A stretch of DNA of 64,000 nt from NCBI GenBank assembly GCA_029210085.1, contig JARGPP010000016.1, forward strand, positions 1 to 64,000, in the 5' to 3' direction. This DNA comes from Legionellaceae bacterium. Lineage in GTDB: Bacteria; Pseudomonadota; Gammaproteobacteria; Legionellales; Legionellaceae. Positions 28,158 to 37,914 of the stretch are shown piece after piece. The notes below the pieces were generated by a model, which saw nothing but the letters and a program-made list of their open reading frames with translations, did no database searches and was not told the DNA's origin. A program made the translations under genes and the position numbers. Numbering within the stretch: the first letter of the stretch is position 1; each line of letters starts with the position of its first letter.

Positions 28158-30038
28158 ATGTTGCAGAAATTAAACGAACGTATTCAGGGAGTAATAGCCT
28201 GGGTGGTTATAGGCCTAGTTGCTTTCACATTTACTTTATTTGGTGTGGACTCTTATATTCAGGCGCATCATGCCTCAGCTGTAGAAGCTGAAGTAGATGG
28301 GCAGTCAATTTCCAAACATGCTTTTGAACTTCAATATCGTCGTATGCGTCAAGCGCAAGAAGCATCAGGCATGACTGATGGTGCCGAGAAGGAATTAAAG
28401 CGGCAAATTTTAGATGATATGATTGCAACACAAGTGAATACGCGTGCTGCACGTCACTATGGATTTGGATTAGATGCAGCTCAGGCGAATGCGGCTATTT
28501 TTCAAATTCCACAGTTTCAACAAGATGGGCATTTTTCTCCTGATCGCTATCAACAAACATTGAGTAATGCTTTATTTACAGCACAGTCTTTTCAGGAAGA
28601 AGTGCGGCAAGGTATGTTGTTAAATCAGCAGCGTTTTGCTTTTATGGGAACAGCATTTGCTTTGCCTGAAGAAATAGAGAAATTTGTGAAATTATACGGA
28701 CAGTCCCGTGATTATCGCTATGTTCGTATTCCTTCCACTGCATTTTTTGATGCTGCCCAAGTATCTGAAGATGAAGTTAAAACATATTATGAGCAGCATC
28801 CCGATGAGTTTTTGTCACCAGAAGCTGTGCAACTGGATGTCGTTAAACTTTCAATGTCAGTTATTCGTGAAGGATTTAAACCAACGGATATTGCTTTAAA
28901 AACCTATTATGAGAATAACCAAAATAATTATATGGCTCCTGCAAAATGGTCTGTACGACACGTTTTATTTAACACGGCAGAAGATGCCTCAAAAGCAGAG
29001 CTGGAGGCAGTTAGCGCACGTGCAGAAGCTTTTTATAATAAAGTACAAGCTTCTCCAGCTGAATTTGAAGCACGTGGAAAGGAGGCTGTATCGCTTGAGA
29101 AGCCAGGCACAACTGTTGCTGGTGTATTACCGTGGATTGTTGCAGGGGAGTCAGAGTTAGATTCGGAACTGATTCATTTAACGCATAAGGGTGAATTATT
29201 AGGTCCCATCAAAACAGATTCAGGGTATGAGCTATTTCAGTTAATTGCCTATGAGCCTGCAAAAGTGAGACCTTTTGCAGAAGTTAAGACAGAAGTGCAA
29301 GAGCATTGGTTAGCTTTACATGCACAAACAGAATATTCACGGCTTTTGGAAGAGCTGACTGATCAGAGTTATCAAACGCCAGATTCGCTGACACTGGTTT
29401 CAGAAACATTAAGTTTGCCACTAGAACAAACAGAGCGTTTTTCACGTGATGGAGGACATGACGCACTCACTCAGTCGCCAGAAGTGATTAAGGCTGCATT
29501 TAGTCATGATGTATTAGAGCTGGGTAATAACAGTGCCCCTATCCAGTTCGATGAAGATACTGTGGTTGTTATTCGTGTGCGAGAACATCTTAAAGCAAAA
29601 CAAAAGCCATTGAGCCAAGTCGCATCAGCAATCAAAAACCATTTACGCCATAAGAAAGCACAAGTAAAGGCTGCACATATGGGCGAAACGTTATTACATA
29701 CGAAGGGCAGCGCACAAGACAATGCACCCTTTTTAATGCGCCACTTGGCCTGGCAGACAGTAACACAAGCAACGCGTGAATCGAGTTTGGCCCCCACAGA
29801 AGTCAACCACTTAGCATTTACTTTATCGGATGCAAAAAAACGTGCAGGATTGTCACTCGAGGGTGATTCAGGCTATGTTGTGGTTGAGTTAACGAAAGTG
29901 GTTGATGGAAAAATGAGCTCACTTGATCCTGAGCAGATTGCAAGTATCTCGCAGCAGATAGGCTCTAACTACGGTGCTATTGATTATGATTTGTATGTGA
30001 ATCAATTACTTGACAAAGCTAAAATTGTGAAGCATTAA
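28158..30038 (+). CDS. ppiD: periplasmic folding chaperone PpiD (SurA_N/parvulin type)
   Basis: 626 aa. A single N-terminal membrane anchor (about 12-32) is followed by a SurA-like chaperone domain and a parvulin-like PPIase domain around 255-370 (WSVRHVLF, then SGYELFQL). A long C-terminal chaperone part follows. PpiD is anchored to the inner membrane near the Sec translocon and receives secreted proteins. It is in the conserved place after hupB, separated by two tRNAs and a terminator. Confidence 0.92.
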   Translation: MLQKLNERIQGVIAWVVIGLVAFTFTLFGVDSYIQAHHASAVEAEVDGQSISKHAFELQYRRMRQAQEASGMTDGAEKELKRQILDDMIATQVNTRAARHYGFGLDAAQANAAIFQIPQFQQDGHFSPDRYQQTLSNALFTAQSFQEEVRQGMLLNQQRFAFMGTAFALPEEIEKFVKLYGQSRDYRYVRIPSTAFFDAAQVSEDEVKTYYEQHPDEFLSPEAVQLDVVKLSMSVIREGFKPTDIALKTYYENNQNNYMAPAKWSVRHVLFNTAEDASKAELEAVSARAEAFYNKVQASPAEFEARGKEAVSLEKPGTTVAGVLPWIVAGESELDSELIHLTHKGELLGPIKTDSGYELFQLIAYEPAKVRPFAEVKTEVQEHWLALHAQTEYSRLLEELTDQSYQTPDSLTLVSETLSLPLEQTERFSRDGGHDALTQSPEVIKAAFSHDVLELGNNSAPIQFDEDTVVVIRVREHLKAKQKPLSQVASAIKNHLRHKKAQVKAAHMGETLLHTKGSAQDNAPFLMRHLAWQTVTQATRESSLAPTEVNHLAFTLSDAKKRAGLSLEGDSGYVVVELTKVVDGKMSSLDPEQIASISQQIGSNYGAIDYDLYVNQLLDKAKIVKH

Positions 30039-30084
30039 GTGATTCGATACCGAGAAGTCATGTTCCGCTATAGAAATTAATAAT

Positions 30085-30113
30085 TTGAACTTTATGACTT
30101 AATTTGATACAAT
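30085..30113 (+). promoter_or_regulatory. sigma-70 promoter of the interrupted gene at 30.2 kb
   Basis: TTGAAC (30085-30090) and TACAAT (30108-30113) with a 17-base spacer end about 42 bases before the ATG at 30156. Confidence 0.65.
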
Positions 30114-30155
30114 TAGCTCCTTTTTTTATTTTTTCTAGATTTTGGAGCTAATATT

Positions 30156-31118
30156 ATGCCAGAAAATAAAACGTCATCTTTTCGAATGAAAAGGGAGCTT
30201 GTTCATATTAATCAAGCGTTTTTTTCGAGTCCTAGATATACACATCCCTTGAATTATGAGTCGAAACCACTTGCTTTATTGAAGCCGAAAATTCAGGCTC
30301 AAGGATCAGGGAAAGAAGGGAATACTTCAGCAAAAATAAACGTATCTTATTAGTATTCACCGGATGAAATATTGCTAATAGCCATATGGAATCAATGTGA
30401 AATTCTTTTGAGTCATCATGAAGGCACACCATTTTCCACTGAAGAGACCCATGAGTTTTATACTAATTTGGGTCTTTTCAAGGCTCATCCTCTGACTCCA
30501 GAGCATGATGGTATTTTTTTTATCGGTGATGACTATATGTATTTGGTGGCCGTATGTTGGTGTCGATGGTTAGATTCTTTATCCGAAGAAGTGAGAAAAG
30601 AACTTAATTTAGCAACTTTACGTGAGACGTTACACACTCAAATATCACGATATACCCCTAATAAACGAGAGTTTCCATTACTTTTTAAAGATGAAGTCAG
30701 TATGGAAGAGGTTGTTGCTGATTTAGAATATCGTTTTAAAAAAATATATCATGATCATAAGGAGAGAGTAGATAACATTTCTGATAATCAATTACGCGTG
30801 TATACAGCCTTACGTTGTTTAGGTTATCTCTTAGCACTGAGTTTACTTGTTACAGCATGTAGCGTTATGGCTCCTGGTGTTGGATTAGTCATCCTCTTTA
30901 TTTTTCTTTCGCCTGCTGTTGCTGTCGGCGCTCACTTAGGTACGAGGGTAAATGCTACTATTTCGCAGCAAAGCGTTCAAGAAAATAATATGAAATATCA
31001 TGAATCACAGTCAGCAATAGCCAAAGAATTTCCAGATTGGGAGCCTAGAACAACAGATGAATTGATTGCTGAATGTGAAAAACCGCAAGAAAGGGAGCTG
31101 ATGTGCTACCTGCAGTAA
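30156..31118 (+). pseudogene. membrane protein gene interrupted by an in-frame TAG
   Basis: An ATG at 30156 with GGAG eight bases upstream opens a frame that meets TAG at codon 66 (30351-30353). The same frame then continues for another 255 codons to 31118. The downstream part has no ATG near its beginning, only a TTG at 30372 with weak GGA upstream. The simplest reading is one 320-residue protein with a nonsense mutation. The downstream part has a globular region with many Glu/Lys and a hydrophobic hairpin (CLGYLLALSLLVTACS and GVGLVILFIFLSPA). No family is recognised. Alternatives are two separate genes, stop-codon read-through, or a sequencing error. Confidence 0.6.
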
Positions 31119-31253
31119 TTGAAGCGTGAGATGTCATGAAATAAAAGAATGCGTGTGTGAGTGAGAGCTCATACATTTAACTTGATTTACTTTGAATGTT
31201 CCATAAACATCAAGTAGAGAATGAATTAAACACACCCCAATTATGCTCTTTAT

Positions 31254-31282
31254 TTGATCAAATTATGTTTTTTTGATATACT
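31254..31282 (+). promoter_or_regulatory. sigma-70 promoter of the Cys/His-rich membrane protein gene
   Basis: TTGATC (31254-31259) and TATACT (31277-31282) are separated by 17 bases, 39 bases before the chosen ATG. Confidence 0.6.
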
Positions 31283-31321
31283 TTCTTCAGTTTTTAAATT
31301 GATGATATGGAGTATATGCTG

Positions 31322-32554
31322 ATGCCAAAAGTACATGATAATGATAGCATCTACCGGTTAGTAGCTGATTTGGTTGAGTGCATGGATGAACTTAAAGATG
31401 AGACACTAGGCTGGAGAAATGAAGAATATCTTCTGTATCGTTTAGGCGTAGCACTCCAAAATAAGAGTTTAGGCAAAGATCTTCAACAGTTGGGGGGCAT
31501 TGGCTCTTCGAGGATGAATGATTTATTACGCGGATTTGTTGGATCACTGAAAAAAGCAGAACCTGTGTCTGAAATACATGCTGAACCTGTCTTTGCTGTA
31601 GGTGTTCCTGTCGAAGATAGTCGACTATCACGGCGTAGTGGCTATCCTTATGAAAGCGCGGATATACATTGTCATCGGTGTCGCCATGCTTGTTGCCGTT
31701 GCTCCGGATCAACAGATTCATTCTGGTTTTGGATGTACTTGTTTAATTCAGGTGGAACCCAGCATCATCATCATTATCATGACAATGCTAAAAAAGAAAG
31801 TACAAGTGAAATGATATTCGGTATTATTATTTTTATCACGGTGGTGATGACGATTTTATCTGCTGTGATTGCAGCTATTTATTTGTTTGGCCAAATGGCT
31901 GATATTATTGAACGGCTGATGCACAATGAAGGCAGTGGGTATGCGCTGTTTTCATTGAGTGTCTTGGGTCTCAGTGCTGCAGGGTCTTTTCTAGGTGCCG
32001 CAGCTGTTTTACCCCTTATTTTACTTGCTGCAGGAGCAAGCAATCCTGTCGGATGGAGTATTTTTGGTGTTGTTTGTTTAGGGGCAGTTTTTACTTCCCT
32101 GTCACATGCTTTATTATCTAATTTGCCAACGATGCTTGCCGATGAAAGCTTTAAAGCAACATTTGCGAGTGATGGTTTTGTTGCTAAAGATTTTGGACGT
32201 GTCCAACTTACTGAAGCAGAGGAAAAACATTTACGAGAGAATACGCAACTTGATCCGATGAAAGTGAATATTGCAATTGCATTATTAAGGCATGAGATGG
32301 GAGCGGGAGCAGTTCCCAGTAAATATGGTAATCATGCTTTGTTTAGTCAGTCTTGTCGAACACAAGAACAGCAGCAGCATTTAGAAAGTATTCGTGCATT
32401 AAGAGCAGGCGATATTATGGATAGACCTGAGTTCAAGTCTAATGAAATTAAAGTGGGGAATATGATAGTTAAGCTCACTCAATCGACAGGCTCTGCCGCA
32501 CCACCGCTTAGCTATGAGGAGTATGTTCAACAATCATCACGGCACTATGTATAA
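31322..32554 (+). CDS. Cys/His-rich multi-membrane protein of unknown function
   Basis: 410 aa from the ATG at 31322, which has GGAG nine bases upstream; two earlier in-frame ATGs (31307 and 31316) are worse placed. No family is recognised. The N-terminal ~100 residues are soluble. A compact cluster HCHRCRHACCRCSG and a HHHHYH tract follow, likely to bind metal. Next come three or four hydrophobic segments (about 163-280, Ala/Gly/Leu-rich) and a soluble C-terminal ~125 residues. It lies between the interrupted gene and fabI with its own promoter and terminator. The soluble-membrane-soluble layout would suit a translocated protein inserted in host membranes, but that is only a guess. Confidence 0.65.
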   Translation: MPKVHDNDSIYRLVADLVECMDELKDETLGWRNEEYLLYRLGVALQNKSLGKDLQQLGGIGSSRMNDLLRGFVGSLKKAEPVSEIHAEPVFAVGVPVEDSRLSRRSGYPYESADIHCHRCRHACCRCSGSTDSFWFWMYLFNSGGTQHHHHYHDNAKKESTSEMIFGIIIFITVVMTILSAVIAAIYLFGQMADIIERLMHNEGSGYALFSLSVLGLSAAGSFLGAAAVLPLILLAAGASNPVGWSIFGVVCLGAVFTSLSHALLSNLPTMLADESFKATFASDGFVAKDFGRVQLTEAEEKHLRENTQLDPMKVNIAIALLRHEMGAGAVPSKYGNHALFSQSCRTQEQQQHLESIRALRAGDIMDRPEFKSNEIKVGNMIVKLTQSTGSAAPPLSYEEYVQQSSRHYV

Positions 32555-32560
32555 TAGTAT

Positions 32561-32581
32561 GGCTGTAGCAAAGCCTTTTTT
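32561..32581 (+). terminator. candidate terminator between convergent genes
   Basis: GGCT (32561-32564) pairs with AGCC (32572-32575), followed by six T's. The stem is short, so strength is uncertain. It lies in the 33-base gap between the plus-strand membrane protein gene and minus-strand fabI. Confidence 0.4.
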
Positions 32582-32587
32582 AAGCGT

Positions 32588-33379
32588 TTAAATGTCGTTC
32601 AGATTACAGCCAGATACAGCATGATAACCAGCATCTACATGCATGATTTCACCGGTAATGCCTGAAGCCATACTTGAGCATAAGAAGGCTGCAGCATTGC
32701 CCACTTCATCTGCTGTGATATTACGTTGCAAGGGAGCAACACCTGCGTAAGCATTTTGTATTTTACGAAAGTCTTTAATACCAGCTGCAGCCAATGTTTT
32801 AATAGGGCCTGCCGAGATAGCATTTGCACGTAAACCACGAGAGCCCAGGCTTGCCGCAAGGTAACGAACGGTTGCTTCTAGGCTGGCTTTAGCAACACCC
32901 ATGACGTTGTAGTTAGGAACGGCTTTTTCTGCACCAAAGTAGCTCAAAGTTAAGACAGAGCCACCTGTATTTTCCATCATAGGAAGTACAGCTTTGGTTA
33001 AGGCAATTAAACTATATACACTGATATCATGCGCGATTTGAAAGCCTTCACGATTAGCGTTGTCGGTAAAGTCACCGCCAATTTGGTCTGCAGGAGCAAA
33101 AGCCACTGAATGTACCAGTGTGTCTAAGCTATCCCAGTGCTTACCGAGTTCGGTCACGGTATGAGCAATGGCATCGTCATGTGCAACGTCACAAGGAAAC
33201 GTCAAGTCCGACTCAAATTCCGCAGCCATTTTTTGTACACGTGATTGCAGTTTTTCATTTTGATAAGTAAAAGCAAGCGATGCACCTTGAGCATGGAATG
33301 CCTTGGCAATGCCGTAAGCAATCGAGCGGTTACTTGCGAGTCCGACTATGAGTGCTTTTTTCCCACTTAAAATGCCCAC
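32588..33379 (-). CDS. fabI: enoyl-ACP reductase (NADH) FabI
   Basis: 263 aa short-chain dehydrogenase fold. The N-terminal cofactor motif [13 protein letters not shown] is followed by Tyr147, Tyr157 and Lys164 ([18 protein letters not shown]), matching the FabI Tyr-x6-Lys catalytic set. It performs the last reduction in each fatty-acid elongation cycle and complements FabZ at 15.9 kb. The start is GTG with AGGAG seven bases upstream. It probably forms a unit with udk, 51 bases upstream. Confidence 0.96.
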   Translation of the reverse strand: MGILSGKKALIVGLASNRSIAYGIAKAFHAQGASLAFTYQNEKLQSRVQKMAAEFESDLTFPCDVAHDDAIAHTVTELGKHWDSLDTLVHSVAFAPADQIGGDFTDNANREGFQIAHDISVYSLIALTKAVLPMMENTGGSVLTLSYFGAEKAVPNYNVMGVAKASLEATVRYLAASLGSRGLRANAISAGPIKTLAAAGIKDFRKIQNAYAGVAPLQRNITADEVGNAAAFLCSSMASGITGEIMHVDAGYHAVSGCNLNDI

Positions 33380-33430
33380 AAACTTCTCCTTAATCTGAAA
33401 TGGTTTGAATGTATTGAACTAATTTTTAAT

Positions 33431-34060
33431 CTAAGGTGTACTGGATAGTAATTCTCGAATTTTAGCTTGAATCGTATCAATCGCAATATGATTCTCACCG
33501 CCGCGAGGTACAATTAAGTCAGCGTGTCGGCTGGAGGGTTCTATGAATTGTAAATACATAGGGCGTACTGTGGTTTCATATTGATGCAATACTGATTCAA
33601 CAGAGCGGTGGCGTTCAACCACGTCACGCTTGAGTCGTCGAATTAAACATACATCAAGTGGCGCGGACATAAAAATGCGTATATCCATGAGTTCGCGTAG
33701 TGTTTCTTCGCTAAAAAGCAAAATGCCTTCAACGATAATAATAGAGTGTCCGCCCACTTGCCGTGTTTCGGGTAATCGTACATGTTTTGAATGAGAATAA
33801 ATTGGAATTTGAACAGATTTACCATTTTGTAGTTGTTTTATATGCTCGGCTAACAAAGCATGATCAAATGCATCGGGATGGTCATAATTAATCTTTTCAC
33901 GGGACTCAAAAGGCAAGTGACTGTTATCTTTGTAATAAGAATCTTCAGATATAATAACAACCTGGTCGGAACCAAGACCATTTACGATGGTATTTGCGAG
34001 TAAGCTTTTGCCCGAAGCAGAAGGGCCTGCGATGCCTAAAATAATAGTTTGTTTGGTCAT
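33431..34060 (-). CDS. udk: uridine kinase
   Basis: 209 aa P-loop kinase. Walker A GPSASGKS lies at residues 12-19, the substrate-binding region is YKDNSHLPFESREKINYDHP, and the lid motif RRLKRDVVERHR follows. It phosphorylates uridine and cytidine in pyrimidine salvage, feeding UTP toward the CTP synthase at 56 kb. The Shine-Dalgarno sequence is weak. The upstream region is shared divergently with the tandem membrane-protein genes. Confidence 0.92.
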   Translation of the reverse strand: MTKQTIILGIAGPSASGKSLLANTIVNGLGSDQVVIISEDSYYKDNSHLPFESREKINYDHPDAFDHALLAEHIKQLQNGKSVQIPIYSHSKHVRLPETRQVGGHSIIIVEGILLFSEETLRELMDIRIFMSAPLDVCLIRRLKRDVVERHRSVESVLHQYETTVRPMYLQFIEPSSRHADLIVPRGGENHIAIDTIQAKIRELLSSTP

Positions 34061-34145
34061 GGACTTGACTTCATTTTATCTAAAAAAATTTGACCAGATA
34101 GTACGAGGTTTTCACCACAAAAACAAGCGTTTTGCTTTAAAATAA

Positions 34146-34174
34146 TTGATTTATTAAGAGGCACGATGTTTAAT
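34146..34174 (+). promoter_or_regulatory. candidate promoter of first tandem paralog
   Basis: TTGATT (34146-34151) and TTTAAT (34169-34174) with a 17-base spacer, 28 bases before the ATG. The -10 is imperfect. Confidence 0.45.
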
Positions 34175-34202
34175 GTTGATCTAATTATATGGAAGGTTTT
34201 TT

Positions 34203-34733
34203 ATGGGCATAACAAGTGATAGTTTCTTAGAACGAACACATCAGCGTTTTTCGGAAAAGTGGGATATACGTGCTGAGCATGCAAATCGAGCGTATCATTT
34301 TTTTTCGACGCCGAGTCAACCATTAGATAAAACAGCATCATGGTTTAATCCGTTGCAGCGCGCACGTTTCGAATCATTCAAATCAGGTGAAGTACTTGAG
34401 GATCTTAAAAGTCTTATTTTTAAACCGATTATTTTTTTTGGACTGCGGTTATTGGAAACGGTTCATTTTTTCTATTACTTAGCTTCATTTCTTGTGTATG
34501 CAATCACGGGTTTGCCAACAAAAGCGGTTGATGCTGGGTTTGATGCACTTGAGGCGTTGGTTGCAGCACCTATTTTGGAAGCTTATACCTTTTTAGAAGT
34601 GATACTCCAAATCGGTTCGTTTGCAATACGTTCTGCATTAAGCTTGTCGGCACTTTGGGGTTCAGACACGATGAATGCAGATAATCAGGCTTATCAAATG
34701 GATCAAACAGCAGAGGCAATGCCTGGCTTATAA
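34203..34733 (+). CDS. unknown membrane protein, tandem paralog A
   Basis: 176 aa, no recognised family. Layout: a soluble N-terminal ~70 residues with WFNPLQRARFESF, an aromatic hydrophobic stretch (about 76-103, IIFFGLRLLETVHFFYYL), and a second long hydrophobic stretch (about 115-155, ALVAAPILEAYTFLEVILQ). A polar tail rich in Gln and Met follows. GGAAGG precedes the ATG. The downstream gene has the same architecture and clearly related motifs (WF-P---R--F--F, then LIxKPxIF, then ETxLQxGS). Tandem duplication is therefore inferred. Confidence 0.7.
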   Translation: MGITSDSFLERTHQRFSEKWDIRAEHANRAYHFFSTPSQPLDKTASWFNPLQRARFESFKSGEVLEDLKSLIFKPIIFFGLRLLETVHFFYYLASFLVYAITGLPTKAVDAGFDALEALVAAPILEAYTFLEVILQIGSFAIRSALSLSALWGSDTMNADNQAYQMDQTAEAMPGL

Positions 34734-34762
34734 TTGCATTTTTAAAATACTTAGTGTACAAT
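34734..34762 (+). promoter_or_regulatory. sigma-70 promoter of second tandem paralog
   Basis: TTGCAT (34734-34739) and TACAAT (34757-34762) with a 17-base spacer begin at the base after the stop codon of paralog A. The second copy is thus independently transcribed. Confidence 0.65.
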
Positions 34763-34794
34763 AATTTCTTATTTTTATGTCGGGAGTTGATGTT

Positions 34795-35343
34795 ATGCCA
34801 GCGAACCAAACTTTTTTCCAGCAATTAAAAGGTCACCTTAGTGAGTCACAACAAGAACGCTCAAGAATGGCCACTTATTTATATAATCATTATGGTGAGC
34901 CTCATCAAAAAATGATGAGTAGTAATGCTCATTGGTTCTCACCCAGTGGACGTGCTGACTTTTCTGCATTTAGGGCGTATAGCGGTTTTTCAGATGATAT
35001 GACAGGACTTATTTTAAAGCCTTACATTTTTTCAACGTTAGCTGCGAATGAAGTCCAAAAGTTTAGGTTGAGTTTTCTAGCAGCACTAACACAAGTGATT
35101 AAATTTTCACCTACAGGTTTTGCGAATAAGCTGGTTGATATGGCAGAAGCATTGATAGCAACTTTTGTGTTGGCTACTTTAGCGGCTGTAGAGACTCTGC
35201 TTCAGGTTGGTTCATTGGTAGCAAGACTTGGATTAACCGCTATGAGTACTGTTGGATTTGATGTGCCTGTGGCTAAAGAAGCTGTCGTAACAAGTGGTGC
35301 TGATGATGAGGTGAATGATTCTTATGATATGGCGTTTGTTTAA
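34795..35343 (+). CDS. unknown membrane protein, tandem paralog B
   Basis: 182 aa from the ATG at 34795, which has GGGAG eight bases upstream; an in-frame ATG at 34777 precedes that Shine-Dalgarno sequence. Features shared with paralog A are WFSPSGRADFSAF, GLILKPYIFSTL and VETLLQVGSLVARLGL. Two hydrophobic stretches (about 78-105 and 115-155) are followed by an acidic C-terminal tail (GADDEVNDSYD). No family is recognised. The 3' end overlaps the convergent Smr-domain gene by four bases. Confidence 0.7.
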   Translation: MPANQTFFQQLKGHLSESQQERSRMATYLYNHYGEPHQKMMSSNAHWFSPSGRADFSAFRAYSGFSDDMTGLILKPYIFSTLAANEVQKFRLSFLAALTQVIKFSPTGFANKLVDMAEALIATFVLATLAAVETLLQVGSLVARLGLTAMSTVGFDVPVAKEAVVTSGADDEVNDSYDMAFV

Positions 35344-35867
35344 CGTCTAAGCAATACGTATACAGCACCGTAACCACCGTCACGTGCTTTGGCACTGTGA
35401 AAAGCAAGTACCTCGGGTAATTGCTTGAGCCAATGGTGGACATGTGCTTTGATAACAGGGGGCTCGTGAAAGCGACCCCCTTTTCCATGAATAACCAACA
35501 CACAACGCATATTCTGTGTATATGCATGTTGAATAAATTGAAGCAGCTCATCTCCTGCTTTGTTTAAGTAAAACCCATGTAAATCAAGCGATGCCTCTGG
35601 GCGTATCTCTCCGTGTCTTAATGCTCTAAACTGCTTTGCTTGTATGTGTACTTTGCCAAAGCTTAAACTCGTATTTGCATGAATATCAGATATATCCCAT
35701 GGATTACTTAGTGCGATATGGTGCGGTTTAGGCGTGTTGAGCGGTGTGCTTTTTCTGGGTGTGGTGATTGGTGTTTTTTCTTTTTTGATGTGTACTTTAT
35801 TTGATGCACGAAGTGGTTTGACGTTTTTCATGGCTTCTTCGAACAGTGATTTTTTATCTGAATCCAT
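35340..35867 (-). CDS. Smr-domain protein (YdaL/SmrA type)
   Basis: 175 aa. A basic, disordered N-terminal ~75 residues precede an Smr domain with LDLHG (about 93-97), CVLVIHGKGG and the late GGYGAVYVLLRR. Stand-alone Smr proteins of this size resemble E. coli YdaL/SmrA, whose domain has nicking or endonuclease activity on nucleic acids. The in vivo role is not firmly established. It is divergent from prmB. Confidence 0.88.
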   Translation of the reverse strand: MDSDKKSLFEEAMKNVKPLRASNKVHIKKEKTPITTPRKSTPLNTPKPHHIALSNPWDISDIHANTSLSFGKVHIQAKQFRALRHGEIRPEASLDLHGFYLNKAGDELLQFIQHAYTQNMRCVLVIHGKGGRFHEPPVIKAHVHHWLKQLPEVLAFHSAKARDGGYGAVYVLLRR

Positions 35868-35906
35868 GTGTTTGTCTCATGTCTACCTATGTGAGGTTTG
35901 TTTGCG

Positions 35907-35912
35907 TATAAT
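35907..35912 (+). promoter_or_regulatory. TATAAT -10 element of prmB-aroC
   Basis: A perfect TATAAT; no good -35 lies at normal spacing. It overlaps the upstream part of the longest prmB frame, so transcripts would begin after the TTG at 35898. This supports the GTG start at 35934. Confidence 0.5.
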
Positions 35913-35933
35913 AAACCATTTGGGAGCAAATGG

Positions 35934-36845
35934 GTGAAATCTTACCGTGATGCCACAGCATCGTTTGAGACAGTGATTGATTTTTTGCGATTTGGTTTGT
36001 CAGAAGCCAATAAGACCCCTCTTTATTATGGGCATGGCACCGATAATGCGTGGGATGATGTATTGGCATTGGTTTTAGGCAGTTTATCACTCCCTCAAGA
36101 TATGAATGCGATGCTTTTGCATGCAAAACTGACACCCGATGAAAAAATATATCTTACCAAACAACTTGAACAAAGAATGATTAAGCAGGTTCCCGTACCT
36201 TATTTAACGAACGAAGCGCATTTTTTAAATTGGTCGTTTTATGTTGATGAGCGTGTGCTCATACCACGCTCTCCTATTGCTGAATGTATTGCCACACAGT
36301 TCACTCCTTGGATTGAGCCTTCGCAAGTGACGCGTATTTTAGATTTAGGCACAGGCAGTGGATGTATTGCCATTGCATGTTGTCATGCATTCCCTGATGC
36401 GTTGGTTGATGCGGTGGATGTATCTCGTGAGGCACTTGAAGTGGCTCAAATGAATCGTGTGCAGCATGGTGTTGAAGCGCAATTGCGTTTATTACAATCG
36501 GACTGTTTTGACGCATTACCGCATGCAACTTATAATTTAATCATCAGTAATCCGCCTTATGTGGGTGCGGATGAAATGAAAACGTTGCCTAAAGAATATC
36601 AACATGAACCAGAACTTGCTTTGTATGCGGATAAGAATGGTCTTGCTATTGTTGAGAAAATGCTTTTTTCAGCTTCAAAATATTTGAGTGAACAGGGCAT
36701 TTTGGTGATGGAAGTGGGAAACAGTGAGGAAGCATTAACTGAAGCGTATCCGGATGTACCGTTTACGTGGATTGATTTTGAATCAGGTGGTACAGGCGTA
36801 TTCTTACTCACAGCAGAGCAGTTAGCAGAGCACTTTAAAGCATGA
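35934..36845 (+). CDS. prmB: ribosomal protein uL3 glutamine methyltransferase PrmB
   Basis: 303 aa from GTG 35934, which has GGGAG seven bases upstream. The SAM-dependent N5-glutamine methyltransferase fold shows the SAM motif [14 protein letters not shown] and the catalytic [20 protein letters not shown] fits PrmB rather than PrmC. It methylates a glutamine of ribosomal protein L3. The position next to aroC is the common PrmB context (prmB-aroC). The stop overlaps the aroC ATG. Confidence 0.92.
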   Translation: MKSYRDATASFETVIDFLRFGLSEANKTPLYYGHGTDNAWDDVLALVLGSLSLPQDMNAMLLHAKLTPDEKIYLTKQLEQRMIKQVPVPYLTNEAHFLNWSFYVDERVLIPRSPIAECIATQFTPWIEPSQVTRILDLGTGSGCIAIACCHAFPDALVDAVDVSREALEVAQMNRVQHGVEAQLRLLQSDCFDALPHATYNLIISNPPYVGADEMKTLPKEYQHEPELALYADKNGLAIVEKMLFSASKYLSEQGILVMEVGNSEEALTEAYPDVPFTWIDFESGGTGVFLLTAEQLAEHFKA

Positions 36846-37903
36846 GTGGAAATAGCTTTGGAACTTTGTTTAAAGTCACAACTTTTGGTGAAAGCCATGG
36901 GCCGGTGATAGGTTGTGTGATAGATGGCTGTCCACCCCGTTTTGCATTAAATGAAGCTCGCATCCAGCCTTTTTTAGATAAACGTCGGCCAGGACAATCT
37001 AAATACACTAGCCAGCGACGAGAGGCTGATCAAGTACAAATCCTATCCGGTGTATTTGAAGGCGTGACAACAGGTGCACCCGTGATGCTTTTGATTGAAA
37101 ACACCAGCCAACGCACAGCTGATTATCATGCGATTCAAGATAAGTTTCGCCCAGGACATGCAGATTTTACTTATCATCATAAATATGGACACCGTGACTA
37201 TCGAGGCGGTGGGCGTGCCTCAGCACGTGAAACTGCAGCACGTGTTGCAGCGGGTGCTGTTGCGGAACTATACTTACGCGAGGAGTATGCAATTGAAATT
37301 GTGGGTTATTTAGAGCAAATGGGGCATGAAGTTTTAAGGTTTGAATCTGAAGCTGAAATTGATAATAACCCATTTTTTTGTCCCAATGCAGATCAAATTC
37401 AAACTTTAGAAGCCCAAATTGATAGGTTGCGCCGGCGAGGTGATTCCATCGGTGCCCGTGTTGGCCTGCTTGCACGTGGTGTGCCTATTGGATTGGGGGA
37501 TCCGGTATTTGACAAATTAGATGCAACGTTAGCACATGCTATGATGTCGATTAATGCGGTTAAAGGGGTTGAAATAGGTGCCGGATTTGATGCAGTTAAG
37601 CAGTGTGGCAGTGTGCATCGCGATGAAATGAATCACACAGGCTTTTTGAGTAATCATGCAGGTGGCTTGTTAGGTGGTATTAGTACTGGCCAAGATATTA
37701 AACTAAGCTTAGCGATAAAACCCACTTCAAGTTTAGTGATACCTGCACGTGGTTTAAATACAGCAGGGGAAGAAGTAGAAGTGGTCACCAAGGGGCGGCA
37801 CGATCCTTGTGTAGGTATTCGAGCAGTGCCTGTAGCACGCGCCATGATGGCATTGGTTTTGATGGATCATTTATTGCGCCATAGGGCGCAAAATGGGTTG
37901 TAA
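36842..37903 (+). CDS. aroC: chorismate synthase
   Basis: 353 aa. FMN-binding and active-site signatures are [37 protein letters not shown] and the late [17 protein letters not shown]. It makes chorismate from EPSP, the last shikimate step for aromatic amino acids and folate. Coupled to prmB by an ATGA overlap and followed by asd after 11 bases. Confidence 0.97.
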   Translation: MSGNSFGTLFKVTTFGESHGPVIGCVIDGCPPRFALNEARIQPFLDKRRPGQSKYTSQRREADQVQILSGVFEGVTTGAPVMLLIENTSQRTADYHAIQDKFRPGHADFTYHHKYGHRDYRGGGRASARETAARVAAGAVAELYLREEYAIEIVGYLEQMGHEVLRFESEAEIDNNPFFCPNADQIQTLEAQIDRLRRRGDSIGARVGLLARGVPIGLGDPVFDKLDATLAHAMMSINAVKGVEIGAGFDAVKQCGSVHRDEMNHTGFLSNHAGGLLGGISTGQDIKLSLAIKPTSSLVIPARGLNTAGEEVEVVTKGRHDPCVGIRAVPVARAMMALVLMDHLLRHRAQNGL

Positions 37904-37914
37904 GAGAGAGAATC

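Noticed and set aside
34777..34794. Upstream ATG for the second tandem paralog
   Set aside because: It lies before the GGGAG motif that is correctly placed for ATG 34795, so the later start is better.
35959..35978. CATCGTTT-GAGA-CAGTGATT inside prmB, both halves of the MITE terminal repeat
   Set aside because: The two 8-mers match the 16-bp repeat end only with a four-base insertion, have no inverted partner nearby and lie in conserved coding sequence; probably chance.
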